A stretch of DNA of 64,000 nucleotides. Origin: Fimbriimonadia bacterium. Lineage in GTDB: Bacteria; Armatimonadota; Fimbriimonadia; Fimbriimonadales; Fimbriimonadaceae. How positions within the stretch are numbered: position 1 is the stretch's first letter; the number at the start of each line of letters is the position of its first letter. The position numbers were made by a program, and so were the translations under genes. The stretch spans positions 1 through 64,000 of the forward strand of contig JAUICQ010000008.1 in assembly GCA_030427425.1 (NCBI GenBank), given 5' to 3'. Below are positions 11,466 through 20,758 of this stretch, piece by piece. Under the pieces are notes generated by a model. That model was given only the letters and a program-made list of their open reading frames with translations, ran no database searches and was not told the origin of the DNA.

Positions 11466-12629
11466 ATGGTTAGGTTGTGTATAATGATTTGTGTTTGCAG
11501 TATATTGATGCGGCAATGTGATGCTGTAGAAGTTACTCTTCTCCATCCTTCAATAAGAAGTAATATTTTAAAACATTATGGGGCCGATTTTAAAATAGAT
11601 CTTGTAGAAGAAACTTGTAATTCTATTTTATGTACTTGTATTCATTTACGTAAAAAGTTAGAAAGGTGCTCTGATGAGAAGATGCTGTTACCAAAGAACT
11701 TGGGCGCAGATATAGAATATACTCTAGAGAATAAAGTATATCCACTTTTAGATGTGTTAGAAGCGTTTACATATCAGAGTGCTTGGTATGATAGCTGGAT
11801 TAGTTCTAGTTGCTATATAAAATTAAAAAAAGTAGAGGAGAAGTTTCAGCGGACTCTTCATGTACTAAATTCAACCATATTAAATTTGTGTCCAGTGATT
11901 GGTAGTATTAATGTTTCTTGCTTGAAGAGACAGATAGATGAGCTAATGGTTGCAGGAGTGTTGAATCAGATAGATTGTATTGATTTTTCGAATAAGAAAT
12001 CGGAGGACTGGGATGCTGAAATTGGTTCCATGACTAGAGATCTAAGAAAAATATCTCTCAACTATACTGATATTCAAATTTTAGAATTGGTAGCATTAGC
12101 TAACTTTAAGAAATTAGAAGTAGTAAAACTACGAGGAATAAAATTGCCTAAGCCAGAGTGTTGGATACCTGTAATAAATGCTCTGTCAAGAGACTTAAGG
12201 GAGTTAGATCTTGGCTGTATAGCAATCGGCGCTTCAGGCTTGCTGGCTCTAGAACATCTAAACAGGTTAGAAAAAATTAACCTTAGTGGCATTGTGTTAG
12301 AAAAAAAAGAGGATTGGTCACAGGTTATCTCTTGTTTATCGAAAAGAATAAAAGAGATAGGTCTTAGTTACACAAATATAGATAAGCATAGTCTAATAAA
12401 ATTATTCAATAATACTGTACTTGAAGAGTTAGACCTGACTAGTGTAAATTTATATAGTAGAGAAGATTGGAAACAATTGATAAATTGTTTGCCGAAGAGT
12501 GTAAATAAGGTGGTAGTGTCACATACAAGTGTGCCCTGGGATCTTCAGCTGGAATGTATTCAGCTTATTAAGAGCGATCCACTTAGGTCTAGGAGATACT
12601 TTATGTGCTGTTATGCACCTGAGTTATAG
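11466..12629 (+). CDS. Secreted LRR protein
   Basis: A 387-residue protein with a short Cys-containing signal sequence (MVRLCIMICVCSILMRQCDA) and predicted cleavage near DAVEV. The first half (about 25-165) is helical with several Cys (CNSILCTCIHL). The second half holds irregular LRRs of the form LRELDLGCIAIGASGLLALEHLNRLEKINLSGI, some carrying an inserted KKEDWSQVISCLSKRIKEI segment that repeats three times. This recurrent EDW...CL unit sets it apart from the other LRR genes. It converges on the 12635 gene with only 5 bp between the stops. Function unknown; probably exported and protein-binding. Confidence 0.85.
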   Translation: MVRLCIMICVCSILMRQCDAVEVTLLHPSIRSNILKHYGADFKIDLVEETCNSILCTCIHLRKKLERCSDEKMLLPKNLGADIEYTLENKVYPLLDVLEAFTYQSAWYDSWISSSCYIKLKKVEEKFQRTLHVLNSTILNLCPVIGSINVSCLKRQIDELMVAGVLNQIDCIDFSNKKSEDWDAEIGSMTRDLRKISLNYTDIQILELVALANFKKLEVVKLRGIKLPKPECWIPVINALSRDLRELDLGCIAIGASGLLALEHLNRLEKINLSGIVLEKKEDWSQVISCLSKRIKEIGLSYTNIDKHSLIKLFNNTVLEELDLTSVNLYSREDWKQLINCLPKSVNKVVVSHTSVPWDLQLECIQLIKSDPLRSRRYFMCCYAPEL

Positions 12630-12634
12630 TGCCA

Positions 12635-13783
12635 TTAATCGTCCCAAGCAATACCTACTATTTCATTGGTTCTGTGTTTAAATCTTGATATATAGGTGCT
12701 CTGAGACATATTTGTATTTACTGCATCCGAAAAGATTTTATTTAACAGTGCTGGTTTTTGTAGGTTTCGTAATTTTTTCAAGAGGTCTGGATTGAGGTTG
12801 AATTTATTAGTTTCTAAGCTGGATACTAAATATTTTGTTGTATCCCAGTTATCTCTAACCTTTAGCCATAATGAATTTCTATAAACTACGTATTCATATG
12901 TTTTGCTTTCTTGAGCAAGCTTTGTCAGTATATTTACTGGAAGCTTCATGCTGGATGTTGCATTAAATCCTAGTGCATCATTAGCAAAAAGTTTTTTGCG
13001 ATTGTTCCAAGGGAATGGTAGATTCCAGTCGTAGGATTCATAATCCATATCTTGGTACAATTGAAACATAAAGCCTCTGTTTAGTTTAGCTACAGTATCT
13101 AACTGCATACTGGAGCAATTAAAGTATCCATGGAATGTTTTGGTTTCGTCCTGATATTCCGCAATATTCTCAATGTTGAACTCTGGTATTCCAGCAATAT
13201 AATTAAATAGTAGAAATTTAACCAGGTCTTGCTCTTTAACTTCATGAGAATTAACAATGTTTCTCTTTTTTGAACAGAATGAGTGGAAGTTCTTTTTGTC
13301 TAATTGTAGTAAGGGTGGTTCTGCAATGAGTACTCCTTCTAGCGCAACACCGTCAATAATAGCTAAACGTTTTACAACGGGCATAACCGGTATAAATTTC
13401 AGATAACAAGCTAATTTATAAGCTACTAGTTCTGCAGCTATACTGCCTTTATTACAGCATTTAAAAATTACAGGAAATTCTGAATTGCGATACTGCAATA
13501 CCGCTCGGTAGTAATACTCTTCTATTCCGGAAATTCGTTTTACTGTTGTAGAGTTGAAAGCTAATTTTTCCATGTTGCAGATAGTTCCTTTAGCAAGTGC
13601 TTGGGTAGCATTAGGGAACATATTTTCAATGACAAACTCTTCTTCTAGTGGCATTGGACGTATGGGTTCTATAGGTTCATCGTCGTAATCGAAAAATATA
13701 CAGCTGCTAATGCAGCCGCCAGTATTTCCACTCTGAACTATTACCGACCACAGGATAGCTATTATGCTTATTTTTTTTATCAT
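12635..13783 (-). CDS. Secreted protein of unknown function, faint kinase-like pattern
   Basis: A 382-residue protein with a signal peptide (MIKKISIIAILWSVIVQSG) and an early Cys pair. I do not recognise a family securely. The middle carries an order of motifs reminiscent of atypical (PI3K/FAM20-like) kinases: VIFKCC (a possible ATP-binding Lys), AAELVAYKLACYL (a possible helix-C Glu), LEGVLIAE (hinge-like), FLLFNYIAGIPEFNIENI (where a catalytic loop would be) and KLNRGFMF (where a D-x-G would be). The expected catalytic Asp residues are not present, so if related it may be inactive. The C-terminal part is Asn/Lys-rich. Confidence 0.6.
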   Translation of the reverse strand: MIKKISIIAILWSVIVQSGNTGGCISSCIFFDYDDEPIEPIRPMPLEEEFVIENMFPNATQALAKGTICNMEKLAFNSTTVKRISGIEEYYYRAVLQYRNSEFPVIFKCCNKGSIAAELVAYKLACYLKFIPVMPVVKRLAIIDGVALEGVLIAEPPLLQLDKKNFHSFCSKKRNIVNSHEVKEQDLVKFLLFNYIAGIPEFNIENIAEYQDETKTFHGYFNCSSMQLDTVAKLNRGFMFQLYQDMDYESYDWNLPFPWNNRKKLFANDALGFNATSSMKLPVNILTKLAQESKTYEYVVYRNSLWLKVRDNWDTTKYLVSSLETNKFNLNPDLLKKLRNLQKPALLNKIFSDAVNTNMSQSTYISRFKHRTNEIVGIAWDD

Positions 13784-14260
13784 GATATCACACTCTTTCC
13801 AATGTCAATGAAATCTTAATATTAGTATGGCTATTACACGTGTGGTCTATATGCTGTATAGGCAATTATAGGTATTAAGTGCTTTATTTTCAAAAATATA
13901 AATATACAGTCTTGCCTTTGTTGTATATCAGTAGCTGTTGTGTGGCTGTAGTATAGTGCTAGATTGAAGGTGCTGCACAGCTTTGACAGTATATGTTTTG
14001 GGAAATTGCACGTTAAATGATATTGTTGTGTCTTTGTTTAGAGTAAAATTATAATGGAAAAGAGTATTTTCTTGTTTAAATTGGATTATTTATTCGTATT
14101 ATCTTTTGTTTTGCAGGGAGAGACTGTTTAGTGAAGAATCATTATGGCATATTAACTATTTTTCTTTAGAGTGTAATGTATTTTTAATTATATACAGGAA
14201 AGAAGTCCTTAATGAATCTGGTAATATTAAGTAGTTAAATAAAATAGGTGGTATTATAAC
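13784..14260. other. Intergenic region between divergent genes; no gene seen
   Basis: This AT-rich gap lies between the divergent 12635 gene and murA, so it should carry both promoters. The only open frame of note is a 25-codon hydrophobic peptide beginning ATG at 14055 (MEKSIFLFKLDYLFVLSFVL...), with no ribosome binding site; I do not call it a gene. AGGTGG at about 14245-14250 sits about 10 bases before the murA TTG. No dispersed repeat copy is seen here. Confidence 0.5.
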
Positions 14261-15553
14261 TTGGATATATTAAATATAAATGGCGGACAGAGGCTAGAGG
14301 GATCTGTTACAGTTCCAGCTAGTAAGAATTCAGCATTAGCTATACTATCTTCGGTGCTCCTTTGCAACGAAAAATGTACAATACACAATGTACCGAATGT
14401 AACAGATATAAAGCATAAGCTAAAGTTATTAGAATTATTTGGAGCCGAAATCAGTTATGCACCAAGAAGCTCTACCGTTATAATAGATTGTAGTAATATC
14501 CACCATCATAAAGCAGACGAAGAGAATGCCAGACCTATTAGAACATCGTTTTTCATGATGGGACCCTTATTGGCCCGGATTGGAAAAGCACATTTGCCCG
14601 CTCCTGGTGGTTGTAAATTAGGCGCCAGACCAGTAGATTATCATATTAATGGTTTAATGAAACTGGGAGCAGAGATAGATTTGGAAAAAGGTGCTTATAC
14701 TGCGAGTGCTATACAGCTATTTGGTAGTGATATCTATCTAGATTTCCCGAGTGCTGGTGCAACTCAGCATCTAATGTCTACAGCTACCTTAGCAAGAGGA
14801 ACCACTACAATACATAATGCTGCTGCAGAGCCTGAAGTAGTTATACTAGCTCAATTCCTGGAATCGATGGGAGCTATTATCGATGGTGTTGGTACCAACA
14901 AGATAACGGTTATTGGCGTACCTTATTTAAAGGGGACTGAATTTACCATTCCATCAGATAGGATACAAGCTTCTACATACTTAATTGCTGGTGCGGCTAC
15001 ATATGGAGATGTTACTGTTGAGAATGTATATACCGATCATTTGAGGGCTTTAAATGCAAAGCTTGCTGAGGTTGGCGCAGAAGTTACCGAAGGTCCGAAT
15101 TGGGTAAGAGTAAGGAATAAAAACAGATTGAAGCCGATTAAAGTTAAAACACTACCATATCCAGGATTCCCGACCGATGTTCAGCAGATATTAACTTCTG
15201 CACTTGCTACAGCATCAGGTACGAGCATTATAGAAGAGACTATTTATGAGAACAGAATAGGTCATATCCCAGAATTAATGCGTATGGGTGCAAAAATAAC
15301 ATTAGAGGGTAGAGCAAGTATCATCGATGGTGTTGATAAGTTAAAGGGAGCCATTGTAGAATCTAGCGATCTACGAGCAGGTGCTGCACTCTGCATAGCT
15401 GCATTAATGTGTGATGGTGAATCCATTATTAAGAACGTAAACTTTATAGATAGGGGTTACGAGAATTTTGAACAGAACTTAACTAGTCTGGGTGCAAAGA
15501 TAGAGCGTGTTGCAACTAGTAACTGGGAATACGATCATGTTATGCTAAAATAG
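14261..15553 (+). CDS. murA: UDP-N-acetylglucosamine 1-carboxyvinyltransferase MurA
   Basis: It performs the first committed step of peptidoglycan synthesis, transferring enolpyruvate from PEP to UDP-GlcNAc in the cytoplasm. The 430-residue length is typical. The product begins MDILNINGGQRLEG, matching the usual MurA start, so the TTG start with AGGTGG about 10 bases upstream is well supported. PASKNSALAIL is the substrate-binding segment, and the catalytic Cys is Cys118 in PGGCKLGARPVDYH, the form normally sensitive to fosfomycin. It converges on the nucleotidyltransferase gene at 15584. Confidence 0.97.
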   Translation: MDILNINGGQRLEGSVTVPASKNSALAILSSVLLCNEKCTIHNVPNVTDIKHKLKLLELFGAEISYAPRSSTVIIDCSNIHHHKADEENARPIRTSFFMMGPLLARIGKAHLPAPGGCKLGARPVDYHINGLMKLGAEIDLEKGAYTASAIQLFGSDIYLDFPSAGATQHLMSTATLARGTTTIHNAAAEPEVVILAQFLESMGAIIDGVGTNKITVIGVPYLKGTEFTIPSDRIQASTYLIAGAATYGDVTVENVYTDHLRALNAKLAEVGAEVTEGPNWVRVRNKNRLKPIKVKTLPYPGFPTDVQQILTSALATASGTSIIEETIYENRIGHIPELMRMGAKITLEGRASIIDGVDKLKGAIVESSDLRAGAALCIAALMCDGESIIKNVNFIDRGYENFEQNLTSLGAKIERVATSNWEYDHVMLK

Positions 15554-15583
15554 GGTCGCATGATTCTATTTTAGTAGTTCGGT

Positions 15584-16315
15584 TTAATTGCTGAGAGGAA
15601 ACTCTTCAAACCCTAAAGATGTAAGATCGTTTAAGGCGTCTGTGCTGTTTGGTAGAGCGAGTATTTTGTTTAGTTCTCTACTTAACGTAGGTTTCCCAAT
15701 GAGAGTATATCTATCTGGTAGGATATGCATGCCTTCCCATGTAGTTTTATCGTAGTTAAAGTAGTATTGATTGGCAAATCTTACAGCACGAATCACTCGT
15801 AACGGATCTTCCCAGAAGAGTTCTTTAGGATTTTTAACCGCTCTAATTATTTTACTATTCCAGTCTTCGATCCCTTTTCTGGTTCCGTCTGTTATTGATT
15901 TAGTCTTGATATTATAGTAGATTGCATTAATAGTGAAATCCCTTCTTGTGATGTCCTGGGCTAAGGTTCCGGGTTTTGTTTTAGGCATTCTGGAATTATC
16001 TTTATAACAATCTTGTCTTGTTTGTGCTATTTCGTAGGTAATATCGTTTGCTGTGAATCGGCCGGTTAAGAATGAAGGGAAGTATTCTAGTTTTGAGATG
16101 TTTTTAATTTGTGGTGCAATAGTATGATAAAATTTTTCTACGTTGTCTTCTATTACTAAATCTACTTCATGAACAGGTGCTTGAAGTGGCACTCTTTTTT
16201 CTAATGCAATAGATCTCGTAATTCCGCCTACGCTCCATACATTTCCTTTATATTCAGATAATTTTAGAGCGTTCTGTATAATTCTAAGCTTTTCTGTTGG
16301 TTTTTCTGAATACAT
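15584..16315 (-). CDS. Short class II tRNA nucleotidyltransferase/poly(A) polymerase-like protein
   Basis: It belongs to the class II nucleotidyltransferase family that includes CCA-adding enzymes and poly(A) polymerase. Visible: the VGGITRSIALEKR motif, the metal-binding region HEVDLVIED (where DxD is usual, so the first Asp appears as Glu), the RRDFTINA motif, and DPLRVIRAVRFA. At 243 residues it is much shorter than the usual 380-470: it stops soon after the head/neck and lacks the body/tail RNA-binding part. It may be a specialised minimal enzyme or a shortened one. It follows ctpA in a three-gene minus-strand cluster with a 20-bp gap. Confidence 0.8.
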   Translation of the reverse strand: MYSEKPTEKLRIIQNALKLSEYKGNVWSVGGITRSIALEKRVPLQAPVHEVDLVIEDNVEKFYHTIAPQIKNISKLEYFPSFLTGRFTANDITYEIAQTRQDCYKDNSRMPKTKPGTLAQDITRRDFTINAIYYNIKTKSITDGTRKGIEDWNSKIIRAVKNPKELFWEDPLRVIRAVRFANQYYFNYDKTTWEGMHILPDRYTLIGKPTLSRELNKILALPNSTDALNDLTSLGFEEFPLSN

Positions 16316-16335
16316 ACATTAGCAAGATTACCATT

Positions 16336-17616
16336 TTAATGCATTTTTTGTTTTAATACTTCTACGCATTTCTGTAATTGATTATCTGTTTCTATATCCC
16401 CTAATGTAATTGTTCCTTTAGAAAAATCTAACTTTATGTCTATATCTGGATGAAGGCCCCCGGAGAGATATCTTCCGTCAGAATCTTCAATGCGTGCAAG
16501 GTCTCTACCTAGTGGGAGGATGTATTTTGCTGTTGTAACTTTCAGTGAACAACCGTATGAGAGAGGAACCATATTCTGAACTGACGACTTGCCGTACGTT
16601 CTTTCTCCTATAATAGTAGCCATTTTATAATCCTTGAGAACGCCGGAAAATATTTCTGAAGCACTAGCGCTCTCGTTATTCACAAGAATAGTAATAGGTA
16701 GGGTATTAATAGAAGGATAAGTAATATCTTTCTGGGTTCTATAAACCTCAATGTTTTGGCCTCTATGTTCGATAGTGACAGCAATTTTATCGCTAACAAA
16801 TTTTGAAAGCAGTTGTACTGTTCCTTGTAGAACTCCTCCGGGGTTGCCTCTCAGGTCTATAACGAGTCCTTTTATTTTCTTATTTTGTAGATCTAGAAAA
16901 GCTTTATCAAACTGTGAAAGCGTATTGTCTGCAAAGTTAGTAATTTCAATGTACCCTATATCAGTTTTAGGTATTAGTTTATAATCTACGCTTGGGATTT
17001 CTACTTTCCCTCTAACAGCTGTGAGGGTGAGTTCGTTTTTGTTTTTTGTGCGTATAATTCCTAGTTTTACTTCTGTATTTTCTTCTCCTTTAATAAGATC
17101 TACTATTAAGTTGAGGGCAGTTCCTTCAACTATTTCATAATTTACCTTAAAGATAATATCCCCAGTTTTGAGTCCGCTTTTTTCTGCTGGAGTGTTCTGA
17201 TATACTTTTACAACCCTAGCGCCCTTTACATGATGTTGTAGAAGAGCTCCTATGCCGAAGAAGTTGCCTTTTGTATGCATGAGAAGATTTTCGGCGAACT
17301 CTGCATTGAGGAACTGAGTGTGTTTATCGTTTAGACTATTTACGATGCCATCGATACAGCCGTAGGTAAGATTTTTATTTAGATTTTCTGTGGTTTCCGA
17401 TTTGCCATGAGTCTTACTGTTTAGATTAACATATTTTTGCTCTATAGTATTTTTTTCTTTCTGAATCATACTGTAGTAAACAGATGAATCAAACTTATAG
17501 ACAGTGGCGTATATAGTGCGTTGAAATTCAGGTACAAAAAATCCTATGCCCAGACAGAAGATACTTAGTACAATGTAGAGGAACAAATTGCCAGTTTTAA
17601 TAGAATGTTTTCCCAT
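16336..17616 (-). CDS. Carboxyl-terminal processing protease (S41, PDZ)
   Basis: A predicted periplasmic serine protease anchored by an N-terminal membrane helix (about residues 10-30). Of its 426 residues, the PDZ domain covers about 115-190 (GARVVKVYQNTPAEKSGLKTGD). The S41 core shows VIDLRGNPGG, the catalytic Ser in NESASASEIFSG, and the catalytic Lys in GERTYGKSSVQ, spaced 25 residues apart as in E. coli Tsp. All active-site residues are present. It starts 3 bp after the stop of a paralogue (17620-18960) that lacks them, so both are probably translated from one transcript. Confidence 0.93.
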   Translation of the reverse strand: MGKHSIKTGNLFLYIVLSIFCLGIGFFVPEFQRTIYATVYKFDSSVYYSMIQKEKNTIEQKYVNLNSKTHGKSETTENLNKNLTYGCIDGIVNSLNDKHTQFLNAEFAENLLMHTKGNFFGIGALLQHHVKGARVVKVYQNTPAEKSGLKTGDIIFKVNYEIVEGTALNLIVDLIKGEENTEVKLGIIRTKNKNELTLTAVRGKVEIPSVDYKLIPKTDIGYIEITNFADNTLSQFDKAFLDLQNKKIKGLVIDLRGNPGGVLQGTVQLLSKFVSDKIAVTIEHRGQNIEVYRTQKDITYPSINTLPITILVNNESASASEIFSGVLKDYKMATIIGERTYGKSSVQNMVPLSYGCSLKVTTAKYILPLGRDLARIEDSDGRYLSGGLHPDIDIKLDFSKGTITLGDIETDNQLQKCVEVLKQKMH

Positions 17617-17619
17617 CAG

Positions 17620-18960
17620 TTATTTATTCTCCTGTTTACTCTCTGCAGCAAGATTGTTTTTGTTCCAGCTGTATATCTGAGTAGGAAGTGAGTATCCGTA
17701 TCCTAATTTTAATGAATAGTTGCTGATTAAAGTGATTGTATCATTTAGCAAACTTTGGGTTATATCGTCCTTGTTTTGTACATAGGAACTTTCTGGTGCT
17801 AGTTTGGCATAATTGCTCTTGATGGCTGCTATGGCAAAAGCTCTAGCTACTCCCTGGGTAGAATTGTCTACGATGAGGGATAGTTTTTTTCTTTTAGAGT
17901 TATCCTTGGGTTTGTTTGTTACTTGTTGGATACCGCTAGATTTATTAAGGACATATCCATAATCGCCCTTTGGTAGAAAGAGAGACAGAAGGGGTTTAAG
18001 ATTACTAAATTCTCGATTATAGTTCTTTCGAAGATCTATAACCTTAGATTCTTGAAACATATCTTTCTTCTCTTGCAATATCTTTTGAATGTTATGTTGA
18101 ATGTTTAGCTTAACATAATTGCTGGAGGTGTTCGTTAGAGAGGGGATCTTTAATTTTTGTTTTTTAATGCTAATATCTTTAATGAATTTATTCCCTCTAA
18201 TTAAGGATAGTTTAGTTTTGCCAGATGTGCCTTTGGCAAGCTCTTTTATAGCTTTGTTGATAGATATACTATTGTTAATTTTGTGGTCTAATTCTTTTTG
18301 AATGACGTGATACTTTTCGGTATTTAACTTGTTATCGTTATTGTTGATATATTTATTGAAGATTGTATTAATATTTTCACCACAGAGAATCCATTTCCCG
18401 TCTAATTCGGTAATTATATCGTCTCGTTTTAGATTGTAGGGTTCGGATGCATTAGAATTCCAAACTTCTTCGATAGATAAATTAGGATAAATCTGTACCG
18501 ATTGATTAATGTTTGTAGGTAATGATAATTTAAAACTGCAGTTTATTCCTTCATACACTCCGTTTAGTTTATCCAGCCATACTTGATACTCTTCTGGATT
18601 ATAGAAATTAGCGTATGGATCGTGTAATTTTTTAATCATTCCTTCAATCCCAGCCATCGTTTTTTCGTTATCCATAGTGAAGTTCTGTACGAACATATTA
18701 GTTAGCCATGATGTAACTTCAAAATATAGCTGATCTAGATAGGGATTTTTTTTGTCTGTTTGAAAGGTATGTATATTGCTATTTGCTACATTCGCATACA
18801 TGAGGAGTTTCTGGCCGTAAGCAGCCCTGATATAATAGCCTGATAATACGGTAGTAGACGCAATTAGAGTGAAGGTTAGTAGAGTGCGGAAGTTTTGAGA
18901 GAGTTTATTTATCCCCATACAGTTTATATTGTACATTACTCTTGCCTGGGTAACAAACAT
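17620..18960 (-). CDS. Inactive paralogue of the S41 protease (pseudoprotease)
   Basis: This 446-residue protein has the same layout as its neighbour: an N-terminal membrane segment (about 25-47), the conserved HDPYANFYNPEEY helix, a diverged PDZ, and VIDLRKNYNREFSN where the active enzyme has VIDLRGNPGG. The catalytic segment reads NSTQGVARAFAIAA, so Gly occupies the catalytic Ser position when aligned with NESASASEIF, and the GxxTYGK Lys motif is absent (APESSYVQNKD). It is a full-length, unbroken frame, so it looks maintained rather than decaying. A regulatory or adaptor role for the downstream active protease is inference. Alternative internal starts exist near residue 15. Confidence 0.82.
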   Translation of the reverse strand: MFVTQARVMYNINCMGINKLSQNFRTLLTFTLIASTTVLSGYYIRAAYGQKLLMYANVANSNIHTFQTDKKNPYLDQLYFEVTSWLTNMFVQNFTMDNEKTMAGIEGMIKKLHDPYANFYNPEEYQVWLDKLNGVYEGINCSFKLSLPTNINQSVQIYPNLSIEEVWNSNASEPYNLKRDDIITELDGKWILCGENINTIFNKYINNNDNKLNTEKYHVIQKELDHKINNSISINKAIKELAKGTSGKTKLSLIRGNKFIKDISIKKQKLKIPSLTNTSSNYVKLNIQHNIQKILQEKKDMFQESKVIDLRKNYNREFSNLKPLLSLFLPKGDYGYVLNKSSGIQQVTNKPKDNSKRKKLSLIVDNSTQGVARAFAIAAIKSNYAKLAPESSYVQNKDDITQSLLNDTITLISNYSLKLGYGYSLPTQIYSWNKNNLAAESKQENK

Positions 18961-19079
18961 TCTATATAAGAAATTTTTTTAAAATCCGGATAATATATAA
19001 GTAATCAATTATTGTCAAGAAAAAGACATAAAGTGATTGCTAAGGTCAATAAAGCAGTTATTATTACCTATAGAATATT

Positions 19080-20630
19080 ATGAAGTTAGTAAAAAAATTA
19101 TTCAGAATATCAATTGTTATTACTACATTACTTACAGGTATTGTTCATCTTAACCATGCAGCAGCAGCCGGTTCTGTGGCAAGTGGTGCAAGTGGAAAGA
19201 TACAGGGTTTAGGATCTTTGAAACCGGATCAGATTGGATATGTTCCAAAGAAGTTCCAGTATTTCTACGAGCACACTTTTTTTACCATTCAAGACTTTTA
19301 CGGACCCAATAATACCATTGCTCTTAATGCTATATTTACCACAGCTATACCAAATGCACGGAAGAGTAGCAAAACTTATGGAGTTTTATATGAACCGGGT
19401 AAAGGAATGGACATCCTTCAACTATCTATGCGTAATCCTCGAAACGGAGCATTGGAATTCGATTTAAAGAACAGTCTAGATATATGTAGACTATCTAGTA
19501 AAAATAACGTGTTCGGGAAAGATCTCCTTTCGTACAATACAGCTGATGGGGAAGCGAATTATGCCCATATCTGTAGTGAGCAGGGAAGGCAGTCGTTTGA
19601 TATCAGACGGGGATCGGATATGCCTGTTAATAATTCGTATATTTTAACTATTTCTAACAATGGAATGTGGGCGGTAGTTCAGGGTGATTTAGACGCAGAT
19701 GGTATCCCCAAACTTTATATTTATGATGTAGCGAATGGTTCTATTATAGACCTAGATTTCACGAATGATATGTTGGCCTTTATTCCTACGGTGATATCGG
19801 ATAATGGAAAGAAGTTATACGGATTCTCTATTAATAGTGATGAAAAAACATCAGCTGTTATCTGTTCCTTGAAATTTGAGGGTGAAGCCCCTGCCATTAA
19901 AGTGACACAGAATTTCAGAACCATCATCCATCCAGATGATGGATTTTACGGAATCTCTGCACTCTCTGGAGATTATCAAGTAGCATTAGGGACAGATCAT
20001 TCAGTGTCATCTTATGCTCTTAGAACAACCATGGCAGAGGATGTGCCAGTGTCTTATACTGCATTCCATAATCATCCTCAGGCTTGTGTAGTGAAAGGTG
20101 GAAATGTTAGACGGCCTCGGTTCTTGCATATTCAAGAGGTAGGAGAAAGCGATAGCATGGGTCTTGATGTGAGTAGAGATGGAGTTCTAGGTGTAGGTTC
20201 TGCTGGAGAAGTGGTCATATGGATGGCTGCACTGCAAGGTAAATTGAACCTTGGAAAAGGGACTAATATGGTTGCAACAGTATGGAGGAACGATGTAGAT
20301 GGCAGTATCCAGATTCCTCTGAAAGAGATATACAAGGCTCAGGCATTGATAAAAGCTAAAGAGCAGAAAAAAATTGATAAGGAGAAGCTAGCGAAGCTAT
20401 CACCAGAATCGTCGCAAAAACTTATGGACTCTCTATGTTCCGAAATCAACAGTTGGCGTTTGTTAACAGCTGAAAAGTGTCATGTTGATGAAAATGGAGA
20501 CTACTGGATTGCTGGTTTGGGAGTTTACTATCCTTCAGGTAGAGTTGCGGATAATTCGCCTGGTAGATTCGAACCCTATATGTTAAGACTAGAGAAGGCT
20601 ATTCTGGATAAGATAATCTGGACAGCATAG
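19080..20630 (+). CDS. Secreted HAF-repeat/beta-propeller-like protein
   Basis: A 516-residue protein with a Sec signal (MKLVKKLFRISIVITTLLTGIVHLNHAAAAG). The body contains repeats of the form S-N/D-G-x-x-x-x-G followed by an aromatic strand: ISNNGMWAVVQGD, ISDNGKKLYGFS, VSRDGVLGVGS with VVIWMA. These look like extracellular HAF repeats that form beta-propellers. The C-terminal block WRLLTAEKCHVDENGDYWIAGLG ... FEPYMLRL matches the C-terminus of the 39185-40513 protein (WKYLTA...YIIAGLG...YVMHL), so the two are paralogues. Function unknown; probably periplasmic or surface. Confidence 0.72.
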   Translation: MKLVKKLFRISIVITTLLTGIVHLNHAAAAGSVASGASGKIQGLGSLKPDQIGYVPKKFQYFYEHTFFTIQDFYGPNNTIALNAIFTTAIPNARKSSKTYGVLYEPGKGMDILQLSMRNPRNGALEFDLKNSLDICRLSSKNNVFGKDLLSYNTADGEANYAHICSEQGRQSFDIRRGSDMPVNNSYILTISNNGMWAVVQGDLDADGIPKLYIYDVANGSIIDLDFTNDMLAFIPTVISDNGKKLYGFSINSDEKTSAVICSLKFEGEAPAIKVTQNFRTIIHPDDGFYGISALSGDYQVALGTDHSVSSYALRTTMAEDVPVSYTAFHNHPQACVVKGGNVRRPRFLHIQEVGESDSMGLDVSRDGVLGVGSAGEVVIWMAALQGKLNLGKGTNMVATVWRNDVDGSIQIPLKEIYKAQALIKAKEQKKIDKEKLAKLSPESSQKLMDSLCSEINSWRLLTAEKCHVDENGDYWIAGLGVYYPSGRVADNSPGRFEPYMLRLEKAILDKIIWTA

Positions 20631-20636
20631 CAGAGG

Positions 20637-20656
20637 GGGATGCTATTGTGCATCCC
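20637..20656 (+). terminator. Hairpin after the 19080 gene
   Basis: GGGATGC (20637-20643) pairs with GCATCCC (20650-20656) across a 6-base loop, seven bases after the stop codon. It is followed by a pyrimidine-rich TTCCTTTATC and not by a clean T-run, so it is only a possible terminator. Confidence 0.45.
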
Positions 20657-20758
20657 TTCCTTTATCTATTGAAATAAGTAATTATTTTCATTAAAAACAA
20701 GAGATGCCCTGAATTATAGCTAACCTCCTTGTAAACTATAGATATAGGATTATATTGT

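Noticed and set aside
14055-14132. 25-codon hydrophobic peptide upstream of murA
   Set aside because: No ribosome binding site or signature; could be chance in AT-rich sequence.
20560-20575. GATTCGAACC resembling a tRNA T-loop
   Set aside because: It is within the 19080 coding region and lacks the other tRNA arms.
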